From a virus, in the IMG/VR virus record IMGVR_UViG_3300025647_000063, positions 1 to 45,480 of that record: a stretch of DNA of 45,480 bases, one strand, 5' to 3'. A program made the position numbers and the translations under genes. Below are positions 1 through 6,212 of the stretch, in pieces; positions within the stretch are counted from its first letter, which is position 1, and every line of letters begins with the position of its first letter. The notes beneath the pieces are model-generated. The model worked only from the letters and a program-made list of their open reading frames with translations. It was not told where the DNA came from and made no database searches.

Positions 1-12
1 ATACCCAGCTAA

Positions 13-120
13 ATGTCATTTTGTCATACCCTCCCCCCCCAGGCCATATAGGACGCGGCCTGTAGACCACCGTAGGATAGTTATCCTAACATGACTTAAT
101 GTCATGTGACACTTTGTCAT
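13..120. promoter_or_regulatory. Cluster of palindromic operator-like sites
   Basis: Four short dyads lie close together. ATGTCATTTTGTCAT (13-27) is a degenerate copy. TAGGATAGTTATCCTA (73-88) is a perfect 7-2-7 palindrome. ATGACTTAATGTCAT (91-105) and GTGACACTTTGTCAT (106-120) abut each other. The same ATGACA-CTT-TGTCAT pattern recurs at 5059-5073, 5323-5337 and 5341-5355. No gene lies here. Inferred to bind a phage regulator; the protein is unknown. Confidence 0.5.
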
Positions 121-147
121 GTGTATTTTATTTACCTTAATATGTAC

Positions 148-167
148 TACTGTATATGTATACAGTG
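148..167. promoter_or_regulatory. LexA (SOS) box-like palindrome
   Basis: TACTGTATATGTATACAGTG has a perfect 8-2-8 core (149-166). It differs from the enterobacterial LexA consensus (CTGT-N8-ACAG with an AT-rich centre) at only two of twenty positions. On a circular map it would lie about 250 bp upstream of the leftward terminase operon. That host LexA binds here is inference. Confidence 0.6.
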
Positions 168-190
168 CTACCTGGACGCTGTTAATTGCC

Positions 191-440
191 TGATAGCAGG
201 GCTCTATGGGTAGGCTGATAGCAGGGCTCTATGGGTAGCCTGATAGCATGGCTCTATGGGTAGCCTGATAGCAGGGCTCTATGGGTAGGCTGATAGCAGG
301 GCTCTATGGGTAGCCTGATAGCATGGCTCTATGGGTAGCCTGATAGCATGGCTCTATGGGTAGCCTGATAGCATGGCTCTATGGGTAGCCTGATAGCATG
401 GCTCTATGGGTAGCCTGATAGCATGGCTCTATGGGTAGCC
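191..440. repeat. Ten 25-bp tandem repeats
   Basis: Ten uninterrupted copies of a 25-bp unit (TGATAGCAGGGCTCTATGGG plus TAGGC) start at 191, 216, 241 and so on to 416. Variation is confined to unit position 9 (G/T) and position 24 (G/C). Copies 1-3 and 4-6 form two identical 75-bp blocks; copies 7-10 are identical to the third member of the block. The array lies beside operator-like palindromes and AT-rich DNA, as iterons do in some phage and plasmid origins, but no function is shown. Confidence 0.9.
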
Positions 441-537
441 TCTTGGCTATCTTTTGGGCAAAAAAAAATTTTACGTGTTTTTTTGGTACCTACAAAAGAG
501 GCAAAAAAAATTTTACGTGTTTTTTGTCCAAGAGGCT
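437..537. repeat. AT-rich inverted-repeat nest with internal direct repeats
   Basis: AGCCTCTTGG (437-446) and CCAAGAGGCT (528-537) form a 10-bp inverted repeat. Between them are two near-identical copies of an A-tract/TTTTACGTG/T-tract element (457-486 and 500-526). The A and T tracts could pair with each other. It directly follows the 25-bp repeats. Possible DNA-unwinding or processing site; role unknown. Confidence 0.6.
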
Positions 538-550
538 AAAAACAAGGCAT

Positions 551-577
551 AAAAAAACCCGCTTAATTGCGGGTTAT
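551..577 (-). terminator. Intrinsic terminator of the 595-2733 operon
   Basis: AACCCGC (556-562), loop TTAATT and GCGGGTT (569-575) make a 7-bp stem. On the minus strand it is followed by a run of five or more T. It lies 18 bp past the last leftward gene, so it should stop that operon before the repeat region. Confidence 0.8.
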
Positions 578-594
578 TCGATGATTAAACTGTT

Positions 595-789
595 TTATAT
601 GTAATCGTTTGGATTATCTAGTTTATGTCGTGCCTCAAGTGCCTCAAGCGCTAATACAGCCATTTTTGGAATGACAGTTTCATTTAGCCATCTTGCGACC
701 GTTCGATCGCTAACTTGTAACGATTCAGCCAGTTTGCTTTGATTTAACCCGATTAAAACCATTTTTGATTTAAATTCATTTGATTTCAT
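595..789 (-). CDS. Small Cro-like helix-turn-helix protein
   Basis: A 64-residue protein that is almost entirely a helix-turn-helix domain (about residues 10-48). It shows the pattern NQSKLAESLQVSDRTVARWL, in which the second helix should contact DNA. There is no peptidase or oligomerisation domain, so this is Cro-like and not CI-like. It is the last gene of a leftward operon and the terminator follows at once. The ribosome site is AGAGGC, set in a 24-nt leader nearly identical to that of the next gene upstream. It may bind the palindromes at 13-120 or 4732-5355; this is inference. Confidence 0.75.
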   Translation of the reverse strand: MKSNEFKSKMVLIGLNQSKLAESLQVSDRTVARWLNETVIPKMAVLALEALEARHKLDNPNDYI

Positions 790-807
790 TGTTTACGCCT
801 CTTGTAA

Positions 808-1029
808 TTATTTATTGTAATAAACACACGTTGTAAAATGCTCAATTTGCTTTTTGTTTGATTTAGTAAACAAATTAGATACACCATCACATTGGTCCCT
901 TATTTCATCATATCGCGCCAAACTTATACGGGTAAAACGGTCGCAACAATTAAGATAATATAACGTTTTATTTGTTGCCTTGTTTTTTGTGCGCTTAATT
1001 TCCATCGAATAACCGGTTAATGTTGCCAT
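808..1029 (-). CDS. Hypothetical protein (73 aa)
   Basis: No family recognised. The N-terminal half is basic (RTKNKATNK). Three cysteines (two adjacent, one near the C-terminus) are too few for a clear metal site. It starts after the leader ACAAGAGGCATAAACA, which is copied in front of the following gene and gives a good ribosome site. It is compactly packed in the leftward small-gene operon. It is probably a real early gene, because the spacing to both neighbours (about 18 nt) is regular. Confidence 0.6.
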   Translation of the reverse strand: MATLTGYSMEIKRTKNKATNKTLYYLNCCDRFTRISLARYDEIRDQCDGVSNLFTKSNKKQIEHFTTCVYYNK

Positions 1030-1047
1030 TGTTTATGCCTCTTGTGA

Positions 1048-1272
1048 TTAGTTAAGAAAAACACGGTTATCTTTAACGATGATATACAACGAACCGCAAT
1101 TGCTATAACAATGGCAATATACGCGATATAAACGATTGTTATATTTAACCTTATACTGTGTTGTCAATTTCGAACCATAGCCGGTAGCTGTTTGCATAAG
1201 TCCTTTTAAATGAAACCACAAAGGACTTTCTATTGTTTCAAGTTCTACACCATTCAAAGATAAATTATTCAC
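1048..1272 (-). CDS. Hypothetical protein (74 aa)
   Basis: No family recognised. It begins with GTG, whose GTGA overlaps the stop codon of the small membrane-protein gene upstream (1269-1397), so translation is probably coupled. The C-terminal half (YNNRLYRVYCHCYSNCGSLY and on) is rich in tyrosine and cysteine and predicted to be mostly beta strand. It is part of the leftward operon of small genes. Confidence 0.6.
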   Translation of the reverse strand: MNNLSLNGVELETIESPLWFHLKGLMQTATGYGSKLTTQYKVKYNNRLYRVYCHCYSNCGSLYIIVKDNRVFLN

Positions 1273-1397
1273 AAATTACACTCCAATAAACTAACTAAAA
1301 TCATTAAACATAGCAGTACAAAAAACCGTCTTTTTACTGCTAATTTTTGTTGTTTTCCAAGCTGCGATAGTCGCGGTAAATAGTCGTTGTTAATCAT
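1269..1397 (-). CDS. Small single-pass membrane protein (42 aa)
   Basis: A 42-codon gene that exactly fills the gap between its neighbours. Its ATG lies 1 nt after the upstream stop (1399) and its TGA overlaps the GTG start of the next gene. The protein has a basic N-terminal half ending KRR and then a hydrophobic helix of about 15 residues (FFVLLCLMILVSLL). It is probably anchored in the inner membrane with the N-terminus inside. The snug packing and the membrane helix support a real gene; function unknown. Confidence 0.6.
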   Translation of the reverse strand: MINNDYLPRLSQLGKQQKLAVKRRFFVLLCLMILVSLLECNL

Positions 1398-1398
1398 T

Positions 1399-1656
1399 TT
1401 ATAACCCGCCCCATTTTTTAAACATGTCTTTTTTACGTGCTACAACAATACGCGACAAATGATTTATTTTATTCATTGCGCCAAAATCATCAACTAAATA
1501 ATAAGTATCATCGTTTGACATGTGAAAAACGTAAGACGGGTTACCGTAAACATTGAACCAACATTTAATAACATCAATCTCGTTTTGATCAATTTCATAA
1601 TTTTCACCGCGTCCAGCCGATGAAGTTGTATTTTTATATCCGTAAATTGTTTTCAT
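1399..1656 (-). CDS. Hypothetical protein (85 aa)
   Basis: No family recognised. The residues are mixed, with many aromatics (YVFHMSNDDTYYLVDDFG), and suggest a small alpha/beta fold. It overlaps the preceding gene by one base (1656), which indicates coupling, and is followed within 1 nt by the small membrane-protein gene. It is part of the leftward early operon. Confidence 0.6.
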   Translation of the reverse strand: MKTIYGYKNTTSSAGRGENYEIDQNEIDVIKCWFNVYGNPSYVFHMSNDDTYYLVDDFGAMNKINHLSRIVVARKKDMFKKWGGL

Positions 1657-2033
1657 TATATAATGCCCTCACTACGTAATAATTGAGTTGTTTTTGTTGC
1701 TATCATGTGAAACCAATTTTCGATGTATTTTAAACATTGGCTATCGGTTGATTGTTCAGTTAGTGAATTGAATTCAATCCCTTTTTTAATTATTTCATCA
1801 TTTACATAATCAATATTGAATACAGAAGGTAAACCAGCGATCCATTCTTTTAATGATTTTGTATAACTGCCTGTTTTTTGTAAGTTCCATTTGCCATACT
1901 CACTCATAAATGTTTCATGTAAAAAAACAAGCTTTTCATTGATTGTATTTAGCTCTTTTGAATTGTCATACCCGTCATTATCAATTGCACTGATAATGTA
2001 CGATTTAACTAAAATTTGATTTGTTACCGTCAT
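1656..2033 (-). CDS. Hypothetical protein (125 aa)
   Basis: The largest gene of this small-gene operon. It is predicted mostly alpha-helical, with no membrane segment, cysteine cluster or known motif. The stop overlaps the next gene's start by one base. It starts 3 nt downstream of the 52-residue gene. No function can be proposed beyond a phage accessory (host-takeover) role inferred from its position. Confidence 0.6.
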   Translation of the reverse strand: MTVTNQILVKSYIISAIDNDGYDNSKELNTINEKLVFLHETFMSEYGKWNLQKTGSYTKSLKEWIAGLPSVFNIDYVNDEIIKKGIEFNSLTEQSTDSQCLKYIENWFHMIATKTTQLLRSEGII

Positions 2034-2036
2034 AAT

Positions 2037-2195
2037 TTATTTACTCGCTTTTAAGTTGATTGATAATTCACGTTTTAAACGTGCTACACGTTGTTTAATT
2101 GCCTTATTTGGCAATCCATCGCTTGATACTGTAAAACCGTTTATGTGAATAGGCATTACATAAGAATTAATCTTAATCAGTGGTTTAAATTTCAT
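2037..2195 (-). CDS. Small basic protein (52 aa)
   Basis: It fills the gap between two genes. Its ATG overlaps the upstream stop (ATGA at 2192-2195) and it ends 3 nt before the next gene. The C-terminal half is strongly basic (NKAIKQRVARLKRELSINLK) and predicted helical, so it may bind nucleic acid or a partner protein. The overlap and tight packing are the main evidence that it is expressed. Confidence 0.65.
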   Translation of the reverse strand: MKFKPLIKINSYVMPIHINGFTVSSDGLPNKAIKQRVARLKRELSINLKASK

Positions 2196-2518
2196 AAATT
2201 TACCCCAATAAGTGCGCCCGCTTCTTGTTTACTATCTGTCCTAAATTTTAATATTCTTTCATTTTTGTATTTTGATCTCACTTCAAACGCGCCTTGTGTT
2301 ATTGGACAAGGATAAAACAAAATTACATAATATTTATTTTCAAATACATTAAACGGACGGTATAACAAATACTCAACAGCTAATTTTGCTTTGTTTTCAA
2401 TATCGCTTGTTGGTGCCGTATCTCTTTTGAATTCAATACCATGTTGCGTAATACTGTAAAAACTAGCATTGCTATTTTTTATAATTGAAACCGTAAACTT
2501 TTTATATTCAAATTCCAT
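2192..2518 (-). CDS. Hypothetical protein (108 aa)
   Basis: No family recognised. It is predicted to be largely beta-strand in the first third (EYKKFTVSIIKNSNASFYSI) with a central helix. No membrane segment. The 4-nt ATGA overlap with the downstream 52-residue gene points to coupled translation. It starts 2 nt after the stop of the 2521-2733 gene. Confidence 0.6.
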   Translation of the reverse strand: MEFEYKKFTVSIIKNSNASFYSITQHGIEFKRDTAPTSDIENKAKLAVEYLLYRPFNVFENKYYVILFYPCPITQGAFEVRSKYKNERILKFRTDSKQEAGALIGVNL

Positions 2519-2520
2519 AA

Positions 2521-2733
2521 TTAATGCGCCTTTATCATATAAAAATCATCAGGGTTATATTCATCGGTTAACCCGACACAATAACCGTTAAATAAACACT
2601 TAACTAAAAATTGATTAGTTAATTTATTTTGAACTACTTGATAACCATTAGAACGATAGAAAATAGATTCGCCTTTTAATACAAGCTGTTTAATCTGCTC
2701 AATACTGTTTAGTTTAAATTTACCTTTTAACAT
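2521..2733 (-). CDS. Hypothetical protein (70 aa), first gene of the operon
   Basis: First gene of the leftward small-gene operon. The ribosome site GGACAGGAAACAAT precedes the ATG. The protein is predicted alpha/beta, with no recognised domain (SIEQIKQLVLKGESIFYRSN near the N-terminus). The promoter proposed at 2769-2796 lies about 35 bp upstream of the ATG. Confidence 0.6.
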   Translation of the reverse strand: MLKGKFKLNSIEQIKQLVLKGESIFYRSNGYQVVQNKLTNQFLVKCLFNGYCVGLTDEYNPDDFYMIKAH

Positions 2734-2768
2734 ATTGTTTCCTGTCCGTTGTTTTATTCAATACCCGC

Positions 2769-2796
2769 AGTATAAAGACAAAATCACACAATACAA
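2769..2796 (-). promoter_or_regulatory. Candidate leftward promoter for 595-2733
   Basis: On the minus strand, TTGTAT and TATACT are separated by 16 bp and sit just upstream of the first gene. Half-sites resembling the ATGACA/TGTCAT dyad lie nearby (about 2800 and 2860). The -35 box is weak and the -10 box good. Confidence 0.45.
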
Positions 2797-2902
2797 GCCT
2801 TTTTGTCACTTTATATAAAAATAAGTCAAATTAAATGCCTTACTGTCTATGCCCGCCATTTTGTCATTCTTTCTATATAAGCAACAAATTAAAATCATTC
2901 AT

Positions 2903-2981
2903 CGATTAAACGGTTATTCGATTAAACGGTTATTCGATTAAACGGTTATTCGATTAAACGGTTATTCGATTAAACGGTATC
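2903..2981. repeat. 16-bp tandem repeats
   Basis: Nearly five copies of CGATTAAACGGTTATT start at 2903, 2919, 2935, 2951 and 2967; the last is partial. A further CGATTAAACA occurs at 2991. The array lies in a gene-free stretch (2734-3444) upstream of the leftward small-gene promoter. A similar GGTTATTCGAT occurs at the terminator near 572-582. Possible protein-binding array. Confidence 0.85.
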
Positions 2982-3121
2982 AACTGAATTCGATTAAACA
3001 GGCTACAAGTCAATAAAACCGGCAAATTTTTTTTAGCCGAAAAAAAGCCAAGCGATTGAAACAGTAAAAAACCGTTATAAATCATATACTTAGTGATTTT
3101 AGCTATAAACAGGTTTTTCAA

Positions 3122-3446
3122 AATAACCCCATTACGATCGTTTCAGAGTTATAAAATTGACACAAAAAAGCGTTATAAATCATAGACTTATGATTTTATG
3201 AAGGGAAAACTGTATTAAAGGGATTTTCAGAATATCCCCCGTAGGAGCGTTTGAGAGTTATCCAGGATACCGGGATTAGTAGCGTTTCAGAGTTTTCCAG
3301 GCAAACGAAGTAACCAGGTGATGAAATAAAAAAATAATTTACGAAGTAACCAGGTAACCAGGTAATATAAGCCAAATCCAAAATATCCCCCGTAGTAGCG
3401 TTTCAGAGTATTTCAGAATACCCGGTGTAGTAGCCATTTGAAAATT
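3122..3446. repeat. Dispersed 29-30 bp repeats in pairs
   Basis: Five degenerate copies of AATATCCCCCGTAGTAGCG followed by TTTCAGAGTT begin near 3122, 3231, 3266, 3382 and 3417. The last four form two pairs with the same 35-bp spacing. Another CGTTATAAATCATA repeat occurs at 3073 and 3171, and a GAAGTAACCAGGT element occurs twice near 3307-3361. No gene is seen in 2734-3444; the only open frame there is made of these repeats. Confidence 0.65.
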
Positions 3447-3915
3447 ATCTACCATGCCTATCAGTGAAATATTTGGCATTATTCTGTGCAGAGAATCTTA
3501 TACAAGCCGCCTCAAATAAGTTATTGGTAATTCCCACCCTCTTACTACATAATCTAACTTCCCAAGCTGATAGTTTTTTATTCCAACTAACACCTGTAAT
3601 ACCAGATGTATTATTGTTACTAATTGCGGAGTTTCTTCTATTCGTAGAACGTGACACAGACCTTAAATTGCACCATTTATTATTTAAACCATCGGCATCA
3701 ATATGGTCAACATCACCAATTGGAAATTTACCTGTCATATACAAAAAAGCAAGTCTATGTGCCCTGTATTTCTTTTTACCTATGTTTATTCTAATGTAAT
3801 CAGTATGCAATGTGTGATGTACCCACCCTGCTATTTTATTATTTTTCTTCCAACTAAAATTCCCAGTAACAGGGTTGTAATGTAAAATTGATTTAAGGTG
3901 TGATTGGGTGATCAT
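3445..3915 (-). CDS. HNH homing-type endonuclease with AP2 DNA-binding domain
   Basis: A 156-residue protein. The HNH nuclease core spans about residues 45-95, with D70-H71 (VDHIDADG), N79 and N83 as expected metal and catalytic positions. A C-terminal AP2-like DNA-binding domain (about 103-150, GITGVSWNKKLSAWEVRL) follows. This arrangement is typical of free-standing phage homing endonucleases that nick DNA and spread their own gene. It stands alone between repeat-rich spacers, which fits insertion as a mobile gene. Its target is probably a nearby phage site, but cannot be read from the sequence. Confidence 0.85.
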   Translation of the reverse strand: MITQSHLKSILHYNPVTGNFSWKKNNKIAGWVHHTLHTDYIRINIGKKKYRAHRLAFLYMTGKFPIGDVDHIDADGLNNKWCNLRSVSRSTNRRNSAISNNNTSGITGVSWNKKLSAWEVRLCSKRVGITNNLFEAACIRFSAQNNAKYFTDRHGR

Positions 3916-3953
3916 TTGGATAGCCTTTGGTTAGTAGGTTATAGGTTTAAAGG

Positions 3954-4006
3954 TGTACGCCATTGAATAACCAATTCAAGTTTCGACCGCTAAGTCTAGG
4001 CGTACA
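3954..4006. repeat. Nested inverted repeat between the two HNH genes
   Basis: TGTACGCC (3954-3961) pairs with GGCGTACA (3999-4006). Inside it, TTGAAT (3963-3968) pairs with ATTCAA (3974-3979). A weak terminator or a protein-binding site is possible; there is no T run. Confidence 0.4.
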
Positions 4007-4047
4007 TATATACTAAATAAGTATCATACATAACACAAGTTTCAGAG

Positions 4048-4458
4048 TTATTTAAAACTAGATAAGGAAGGGTATTCAGATTCTTTCGTATTACGTTTCT
4101 TTTTTTCTTTGCCCGTTTTCTTGTTGTGGTGCATATCGCATAATGACTGCAGGTTGTCCATATCGAAAGGATCGCCACCATCTTTAATTTCAACGATGTG
4201 GTCAACTACGGTGGCCCGTCTTGACATATTGTATTCATCACACATTTCACAGACAGGGTTCAGCATTATCTTAGCTTTACGGGTTCGTTTCCAACGTGCG
4301 GTTTTATAGATGTTACGCCCCTGGTCATCATAATGATGTTCATAGCGTTTACGTGGTGCGGTACTGAGTTGATGCTTTGCACATCGAGGACTAGAACCAT
4401 CATTATTATGTTCAACGATAGTATTACATCTAGCTGACGTGCAAAGCTTCTTAGTCAT
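4048..4458 (-). CDS. HNH endonuclease, packaging-associated type
   Basis: A 136-residue protein. The HNH motif is complete: D86-H87 (VVDHIVEIKDGG), N102 and H110-H111. Zinc-ligand cysteines are at C70/C73 and C107. The N-terminal part carries another cysteine pair and a basic stretch. It resembles the HK97 gp74 type of HNH protein that works with terminase in DNA packaging. On this linear map it is far from the terminase genes, but on a circular map it would be upstream of them on the same strand. A homing role is the alternative. Confidence 0.8.
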   Translation of the reverse strand: MTKKLCTSARCNTIVEHNNDGSSPRCAKHQLSTAPRKRYEHHYDDQGRNIYKTARWKRTRKAKIMLNPVCEMCDEYNMSRRATVVDHIVEIKDGGDPFDMDNLQSLCDMHHNKKTGKEKKKRNTKESEYPSLSSFK

Positions 4459-4464
4459 AATAGA

Positions 4465-4719
4465 TTAAATCTTAGGTGGTGCTATTTTTTTGGCCTTTGC
4501 TGGTGGTACATCTTCTTTATTTACCGTTCCACCTTCGGCCTGTTTATCTTTTGGCTTCTCAGCTTGAACAAATTGTGACTGTTCTGGTGCTTCGCCTGGT
4601 TCACCTTCTAACAACTTCCAATCATCCGGTGATTCATGAAAAAGCTTCTTACTGATAACCATCACTTTTCCGTTCTTGTGTTCTACTTTCAATTCGTGGT
4701 CTTGCAATTTATCACCCAT
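4465..4719 (-). CDS. Small acidic/lysine-rich protein (84 aa)
   Basis: It has a short folded N-terminus with a strand-rich segment, then a low-complexity tail of Glu, Pro, Lys and Ala (from about residue 40). This composition is common in small phage head-associated or accessory proteins, but no family is certain. It ends 6 nt before the HNH gene and is the first gene after the leftward promoter at 4761-4789. The ribosome site is TAGGA. Confidence 0.6.
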   Translation of the reverse strand: MGDKLQDHELKVEHKNGKVMVISKKLFHESPDDWKLLEGEPGEAPEQSQFVQAEKPKDKQAEGGTVNKEDVPPAKAKKIAPPKI

Positions 4720-4731
4720 GGGATATTCCTA

Positions 4732-4761
4732 TTTAAGTTAGTTAACGTTAACGCGCTTAAA
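4732..4761. promoter_or_regulatory. 30-bp palindromic operator over the leftward promoter
   Basis: GTTAACGTTAAC (4741-4752) is a perfect 12-bp palindrome. It is centred exactly inside a second dyad, TTTAAG (4732-4737) and CTTAAA (4756-4761). The right edge touches the -10 box of the leftward promoter, as a repressor operator would. The repressor is unidentified. Confidence 0.6.
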
Positions 4762-4789
4762 TAATAAGCTTTTTATATCAATTTCGCAA
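4761..4789 (-). promoter_or_regulatory. Leftward sigma70-like promoter
   Basis: On the minus strand, TTGCGA (4784-4789) and TATTAT (4761-4766) are separated by exactly 17 bp. It should drive the 4465-4719 and HNH genes. The palindromic operator at 4732-4761 overlaps its start region. Confidence 0.6.
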
Positions 4790-4803
4790 TAATATCGTAA
4801 TAC

Positions 4804-5317
4804 GGTAAAAAATAATCCCCGTCCCGCTTTTTTAACCATCCGTCCTGATTTCGTCCTGATTTACTTGGACGGCTGAAACCCTTATATGGCGTGGCTTACA
4901 GAGCATCTTCAAAAAGTACGTCCTGGTTTGAACGGGACAGCGGGACGGCTGAAACCCTTATATGGCGTGGCTTACAGAGCATCCGTCCTAAAATATAATA
5001 TTACACCCCCTAAACTTTTTAAAAAGGGTATTTTCTGTTTATGGTCATTTTAACCAATATGACACTTTGTCGTACCCTTTTTATTTATATACTATATATC
5101 CTTGTTTCAAATACTTTTGGGGGTCATAATATAATATTTTAGGACGGATGGTCTACAGGCCGCGTGGTTAGTACGATCCAGCCGTCCCGCAATCCCGTTC
5201 AAACCAGGACGGCACTTTTCGCAACTCCCCTGCAGCCCTTGTGTGGCCTACGTTTCAGCCGTCCAAGTAAAAAATGCAAAATCAGGACGTAAATCAGGAC
5301 GGGTACTATTTTTTACC
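4804..5317. repeat. About 515-bp imperfect palindrome between divergent promoters
   Basis: Matched arm segments share one centre near 5065: TTTACTTGGACGGCTGAAAC (4860-4879) with 5252-5271; CGTCCTGGTTTGAACGGGA (4919-4937) with 5193-5211; GCGGGACGGCTG (4940-4951) with 5179-5190; CATCCGTCCTAAAATAT (from 4980) with the complement ending at 5150. Outer GGTAAAAAAT (4804-4813) pairs with 5308-5317, and inner AAAAAGGGTA (5021-5030) with 5073-5082. The operator-like ATGACACTTTGTCGT (5059-5073) sits at the centre. No gene was found in 4720-5438. Confidence 0.8.
4867..4983. repeat. 41-bp perfect direct repeat inside the left arm
   Basis: Bases 4867-4907 and 4943-4983 are identical over 41 bp, from GGACGGCTGAAACCC to CAGAGCATC. 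They are 76 bp apart. Only one related, diverged copy is seen in the right arm (about 5240-5265), so the left arm has duplicated part of itself. Confidence 0.85.
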
Positions 5318-5322
5318 ATAGT

Positions 5323-5355
5323 ATGACACTTTGTCATATAGTGACACTTTGTCAT
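5323..5355. promoter_or_regulatory. Two operator-like dyads upstream of the rightward promoter
   Basis: ATGACACTTTGTCAT (5323-5337) is a perfect 6-3-6 palindrome. GTGACACTTTGTCAT (5341-5355) differs by one base. They start 18 bp apart, about 23 bp upstream of the -35 box, which suits an activator or a looping repressor. The same site type is found at 91-120. Confidence 0.6.
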
Positions 5356-5377
5356 GTTGTTACGTGTAAAGTAAAAT

Positions 5378-5406
5378 TTGATTTTATGGGTGGTGTAAAT
5401 TATAAT
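5378..5406 (+). promoter_or_regulatory. Strong rightward early promoter
   Basis: TTGATT (5378-5383), a 17-bp spacer and a perfect TATAAT (5401-5406). The AT-rich element GTGTAAAGTAAAATTTG (5364-5380) overlaps the -35 box and is nearly the same as the element at 11144-11160 and 17632-17648. It drives the 5439-7246 operon. Confidence 0.75.
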
Positions 5407-5438
5407 CAGTGAGAACTAATAAATGAGACTATATATTT

Positions 5439-5786
5439 ATGACCAAAACTGAAATGTGTGCAATACGGGCCAGCCTATCGATGTTTGCTTCTTACGATGA
5501 ATCTAAGGTGATGCGCGAAAGGTTACATCAATCTGCTTTACTGGATTATCAACCTAAATATACCCATTACGATTATTTAGACTTCATGAACCGCAACGCT
5601 GTAAGTATTGATAAAATCAGCCCCCAAGATACTAACCATCGTTATTACTTCTGTTTATTCAGCATACCAAGTCAACATGTATACGGGGATTGTGTTGAGG
5701 AATGTTTAGACAACGCCATCGATAGTGAACGTAGTGCGAATACCACCAGCCGTTCCATCAACCAACCGAATAGATCCGAAAACTAA
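5439..5786 (+). CDS. Hypothetical early protein (115 aa)
   Basis: First gene of the rightward early operon, 33 bp after the -10 box. The protein is soluble and mixed alpha/beta, with a serine/asparagine/arginine-rich C-terminus (from about residue 95) that looks disordered. No family recognised. The ribosome site is weak, so the mRNA leader must be short. First-gene position after a strong regulated promoter suggests a host-takeover or control role (inference). Confidence 0.55.
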   Translation: MTKTEMCAIRASLSMFASYDESKVMRERLHQSALLDYQPKYTHYDYLDFMNRNAVSIDKISPQDTNHRYYFCLFSIPSQHVYGDCVEECLDNAIDSERSANTTSRSINQPNRSEN

Positions 5787-5798
5787 GGAAATGCGAAT

Positions 5799-6212
5799 AT
5801 GAATAATGAATCCGAAACAATGAAAGACTTTATAACGTTCTGTGAGGCTGCAAATAACAAACCGCTTATATGGTCTGAATTAGAAAACGTAAGTGCACAT
5901 TTTAAATCTTATTACACTCACCCTGTCAGTATAAAACCCAATTTATGTAACCCGTTTATGAAGCTTCACCTTAACAGTAGATACGGTAAATTTGGTACAC
6001 CACTTGATATTAAATTAATTGCTTCACCTTATTTACCTGAACGCAGAATTGAGCATGTAAAACTAACATGGAAACAACGTCTATTATCGTCACCGTGGAA
6101 ACCATGGGTAAAGTCGGTAATGGTGGATAAGGGTCCGTATATTGTTCATTCTGTTGACACTATATTTGGACACCCAAACACAATCAAAAAACTAAAGGAA
6201 ATGCAGGTATGA
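5799..6212 (+). CDS. Hypothetical early protein (137 aa)
   Basis: No family recognised. The stretch SRYGKFGTPLDIKLIASPYL in the middle and a basic segment (RIEHVKLTWKQRLLSSPWKP) are visible. The C-terminus may be a strand-helix pair. The ATG follows AAGGAAATGCGAAT, a good ribosome site, and the stop overlaps the next start (ATGA). Confidence 0.55.
   Translation: MNNESETMKDFITFCEAANNKPLIWSELENVSAHFKSYYTHPVSIKPNLCNPFMKLHLNSRYGKFGTPLDIKLIASPYLPERRIEHVKLTWKQRLLSSPWKPWVKSVMVDKGPYIVHSVDTIFGHPNTIKKLKEMQV

Noticed and set aside
191-440. CRISPR array
   Set aside because: The 25-bp units are contiguous with no spacers, and there are no cas genes.
3196-3381. A 61-codon open frame in the repeat region
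   Set aside because: It is made of the dispersed repeats, has no ribosome site and shows no protein-like pattern.
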